The position numbers were made by a program, and so were the translations under genes. Under the pieces are notes generated by a model. The model worked only from the letters and a program-made list of their open reading frames with translations, had not been told where the DNA came from and did no database searches. A stretch of DNA of 32,261 nt, taken from contig NZ_NMWT01000004.1 in assembly GCF_002860365.1 (NCBI RefSeq), positions 1-32,261 on the forward strand, given 5' to 3'. The stretch comes from Bifidobacterium parmae. Its GTDB lineage: Bacteria; Actinomycetota; Actinomycetes; Actinomycetales; Bifidobacteriaceae. The first letter of the stretch is position 1; each line of letters opens with the position of its first letter. Below, piece by piece: positions 29,857-32,261 of this stretch.

Positions 29857-31344
29857 CTACTGCTTCGCCTGGGTGAGCTGGTAGGCGACGAAGAGGATCG
29901 CGAGCCAGATCACGCCGGCGATGACGGCGACGCGGTAGCTGGGGGAGAAGCACATGAGCACCACGACCAGCGCGAGGAACGCGAGCACCACCCACGGCGT
30001 CACCTTCGCGAACGGCAGCTTGAAGTGGATCGCGGCCAGCGCCTCGGCGCCCGACTTGCCCGCCAGATCGGTGTCGTCCGGCGCACCGCCCGCGGCGACG
30101 ACCTTGCGGAACTTCATTTCGGTGACCATGATCATCGTCCAGTTGATGATGCCGGCGATCGTCGCGATCGACATCAGGTAGTTGAACGCGAACTCGGGCC
30201 ACACGAACACGACGACCACGGCGATCGCGGTGATCACCGCGGAGGTGAGCACGCCGGCCACCGGCACGCCATGCCGGTTCAGCTTGCCGAGGTAGGCGGG
30301 CGCGTTGCCCTGCTTCGCCAGCGAGTACAGCATGCGCGAGTTCGCGTACAGGCCGGAGTTGTAGACGCTCATCACTGCGGTCAGGCACACGAAGTTGAGG
30401 ATGCCGGCGGCCGCGTGCACGCCCACCGAATCGAAGATCTGCACGAACGGGCTGGACTTGCCGTCGATCTCGTTCCACGGCACGACGGCCATGATCACGC
30501 CGAGCGCGCCGATGTAGAACACGAGGATACGCCAGATGATGTCGTTCGTGGCGCGCGGGATCGTGGTCTTCGGATCCTCCGTCTCACCGGCCGTGATGCC
30601 GATGAGCTCAGTGCCGCCGAAGCTGAACATGACGACGACGAGCGCCATCAGCAGGCCCGTCCACGAGCCGTCCTTCGCCTGGCCCATCAGACCGTTCGGG
30701 AAGAATCCGCCGCCCACGGTGAACCAGTTCGCGAACGTCGCCTTCGCGCCCGACTCGGTCGGCAGCGCGAACACGATCACCGCGAGGCCGCCCAGAATCA
30801 TCGCGATCACGGCCACGATCTTGATGATCGCGAACCAGAACTCGAACTCGCCGAACTTGCTCACGCCGAGCAGGTTCGCCGCGCAGATCACCACGAGGAA
30901 CACGGCCGCCGACACCCACGTCGGGATCGCCGGGAACCAGTAGTTGACGAACGAACCCACCACGGCCAGCTCCACCATCGACACGAGGATGTAGTTGAAC
31001 CAGTAGTTCCAGCCGGAGATGAATCCGGCGCGCTTCGACCAGTATCGGGTCGCGTAGTAGCTGAACGCGCCCGCCTTCGGATCCTCGACCGACATCTCGG
31101 ACAGCGCGCGCACGATCATGAAGATCGCGAGACCGCCGATCAGGTAGGCGAGCAGGATCGACGGGCCGGCCAGCGCGATCGACTCGCTCGAGCCGTAGAA
31201 CAGGCCCGTGCCGATGGCGCCGCCCAGCGCGATCAGCTGGATGTGGCGGTTCTTCAACGATTTGCGCAGCGTCGCGGGCACCGGCACGTCGTCGGTTTCG
31301 CGCGGCTTCGTGGCCGTGTTCCCGGCCTTGTTCTCGGAAGCCAT
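29857..31344 (-). CDS. Amino acid permease, APC superfamily (AAT type), 495 aa
   Basis: Cytoplasmic-membrane amino acid:H+ symporter. The family's first-segment signature is clear (LKNRHIQLIALGGAIGTGLFYGSSESIALAGPS in pieces: GGAIGTGLF near residue 41), followed by FSYYATRYWSKRAGFISGWNYWFNY, FSFGGTELIGITAGETEDP (segment 6, substrate-binding) and SVYNSGLYANSRMLYSLAKQGNAP (segment 8). About twelve hydrophobic segments in total. This set groups it with AroP/GabP/CycA-like permeases, but the amino acid cannot be told. Start ATG 31344 (MASENKAG) has a GAGAGAAG-like ribosome binding site; the frame upstream is open but not protein-like. It is monocistronic and divergent from an FtsX-like permease gene, with a TACAAT -10 box about 100 bases upstream. 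Confidence 0.93.
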   Translation of the reverse strand: MASENKAGNTATKPRETDDVPVPATLRKSLKNRHIQLIALGGAIGTGLFYGSSESIALAGPSILLAYLIGGLAIFMIVRALSEMSVEDPKAGAFSYYATRYWSKRAGFISGWNYWFNYILVSMVELAVVGSFVNYWFPAIPTWVSAAVFLVVICAANLLGVSKFGEFEFWFAIIKIVAVIAMILGGLAVIVFALPTESGAKATFANWFTVGGGFFPNGLMGQAKDGSWTGLLMALVVVMFSFGGTELIGITAGETEDPKTTIPRATNDIIWRILVFYIGALGVIMAVVPWNEIDGKSSPFVQIFDSVGVHAAAGILNFVCLTAVMSVYNSGLYANSRMLYSLAKQGNAPAYLGKLNRHGVPVAGVLTSAVITAIAVVVVFVWPEFAFNYLMSIATIAGIINWTMIMVTEMKFRKVVAAGGAPDDTDLAGKSGAEALAAIHFKLPFAKVTPWVVLAFLALVVVLMCFSPSYRVAVIAGVIWLAILFVAYQLTQAKQ

Positions 31345-31443
31345 ATGTTCTTCTCTCTCTTGTCTCGTATATCGCGGGCGTTCCGCCCGTCCGTCCACCG
31401 CGGGAGACCTTGTGGGCCATGCGCGATGGTTCGCAACCACGGT

Positions 31444-31449
31444 ATTGTA
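31444..31449 (-). promoter_or_regulatory. -10 box of the amino acid permease gene
   Basis: TACAAT on the minus strand in the context GCATACAATACC, 99 bases before the ATG. The -35 region (GCAATC) is a poor match. The leader would be about 90 bases. Confidence 0.4.
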
Positions 31450-31474
31450 TGCCGCTTCCGCCCGGCGATTGCGT

Positions 31475-31503
31475 TTGCGTCCGCGGACCGGCGCGAAGAC
31501 AAT
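31475..31503 (+). promoter_or_regulatory. Promoter of the FtsX-like permease gene
   Basis: TTGCGT (31475-31480), 17-base spacer, GACAAT (31498-31503), 23 bases before the start codon. It is back to back with the promoter of the divergent amino acid permease. Confidence 0.5.
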
Positions 31504-31526
31504 GGAAGATGACAAGGAGGTGCGTG

Positions 31527-32261
31527 ATGTCGAGGGCGTTTCTCAAGGACATGCTGCGGTGCTGGCGGCGGTCGTGGAAGCGGTTCGCCTCCATCGCGCT
31601 GATCACCCTGCTCGGCGTGGCAGTGCTCACCGGCATCTACGCGGGATGCCGCGACGCGTTCCTCGCAGCCGGCCGCTTCTACGAAGCGCAGGGGCTACGA
31701 GACATCCAGATCGTCTCCACCGCGGGCCTCACCGACGACGACGTGGCCGCGCTGCGCAAGGTGCGCGGCGTGGAATCGGTGCAGGCGGAACGCTCGCGGA
31801 CCGTGACCGTGAAGGTGAATGGTTCGGACAAGATCGCGGTAATCCGCGAGATCGGGGGCGCCGGCGGCGGTGCGGATGGTAGCGGTACGACCGGAGATTC
31901 CGCGAGTGCCGATGCCGCGACGGCCGGCGAAGGAGCGGACGGTCTCGACTGGCCATACCTCACGGAAGGCCGGCTGCCGAAGAAGACCGGCGAGATCGCC
32001 GTCACAAAGCGGTTCCTCAACGACAGCGGCCTCAGGGTCGGCGGCCGGTTCACCGTCACTCCGGAAGCGACGAACTCGACCGATTCAATCAAGGACTCCG
32101 ACCAATCCGCCGATGCCGTTTCCCAATCTGCGAATCTCCCCACGAAACTCACCATCACCGGCGTGGTCATCGACCCGCAGAATCTCGCCAATCCGGACGG
32201 CTACGCCTCGAAGAACGCCTTCCGTTCCACCGCCTCCGACGATTACGCGTTCTTCGCCCCC
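31527..32261 (+). CDS. FtsX-like ABC transporter permease, N-terminal part (runs off the window)
   Basis: An open frame starts at ATG 31527, with AAGGAGG six bases upstream, and continues without stop to the last base (245 codons seen). The N-terminus MSRAFLKDMLRCWRRSWKRF is basic, followed by the membrane segment ASIALITLLGVAVLTGIYAG (about residues 21-40). The extracytoplasmic domain then begins with the FtsX/MacB-type pattern YEAQGLRDIQIVSTAGLTDDDVAALRKVRGVESVQ, and later GEIAVTKRFLNDSGLRVGGRFTV, both typical of large two-module permeases in actinobacteria. A Gly/Asp/Ala-rich insertion lies near residues 110-135. A paired ATPase gene would be expected downstream, outside the window. No catalytic residues are to be expected. 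The frame is certain; the size is not. Confidence 0.85.
   Translation, partial: MSRAFLKDMLRCWRRSWKRFASIALITLLGVAVLTGIYAGCRDAFLAAGRFYEAQGLRDIQIVSTAGLTDDDVAALRKVRGVESVQAERSRTVTVKVNGSDKIAVIREIGGAGGGADGSGTTGDSASADAATAGEGADGLDWPYLTEGRLPKKTGEIAVTKRFLNDSGLRVGGRFTVTPEATNSTDSIKDSDQSADAVSQSANLPTKLTITGVVIDPQNLANPDGYASKNAFRSTASDDYAFFAP

Noticed and set aside
29671-31512. Open frame of 613 codons on the plus strand opposite the amino acid permease
   Set aside because: Translation is His/Arg/Asp-rich low complexity, a typical antisense artefact of a GC-rich membrane protein gene.

Overview
The window looks like a chromosomal segment of a Bifidobacterium. It is GC-rich (roughly 65% by eye, with strong third-position G/C in the coding frames), has Shine-Dalgarno sites of the AAGGAG type, carries several apparently leaderless genes as in other actinobacteria, has two ketol-acid reductoisomerase genes side by side, and encodes a surface-anchored GH43 arabinan-active enzyme. 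The genus is inferred from gene content and style; I cannot name a species. No rRNA, tRNA, CRISPR array, complete insertion sequence or phage was recognised.

Layout. 25-753 (-) is an AbiEi-antitoxin-like protein. 770-1250 is repeat-rich. 1267-3144 is metG. It is followed by repeats, a gene fragment, three 13-bp iterons and an accessory-looking DUF4143-type ATPase (3976-5340). Next come a TatD-family hydrolase (5382-6341), the K+ transporter Kup (6616-9042), a class II glutamine amidotransferase (9155-10027), a lone XRE regulator (10049-10360, -), an HD-domain protein (10638-11468) and a two-gene ABC module (11458-14054, -) whose ATPase lacks key catalytic motifs. An MFS transporter (14452-16074), a tandem-repeat block and a LacI regulator (16534-17724) follow.

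The most interesting stretch is 17780-23021. A 35-codon leader peptide rich in Val, Leu and Ile (17905-18012), with three consecutive ATT codons, is followed by mutually exclusive RNA hairpins ending in an intrinsic terminator. Downstream are an MHS-type MFS transporter (18198-19562) and two near-duplicate ilvC genes (19937-20989, 21969-23021). This reads as translation-sensing attenuation by branched-chain aminoacyl-tRNA of a transporter that neighbours branched-chain amino acid synthesis.

The right part holds a secreted, cell-wall-linked GH43 enzyme (23807-27067) behind a LacI-type operator, a Gfo/Idh/MocA oxidoreductase (27789-28817), a deletion remnant of a LuxR-type response regulator (29104-29228), an amino acid permease (29857-31344, -) and the start of an FtsX-like ABC permease (31527 to the edge).

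A family of GC-rich palindromic repeats recurs between genes, mostly within about 110 bases of gene 3' ends, usually as two inverted halves that can fold into one hairpin. One long variant (3165-3310 and, inverted, 27150-27296) keeps a stem-loop whose sequence differs in both arms yet still pairs, which suggests selection on a structure.
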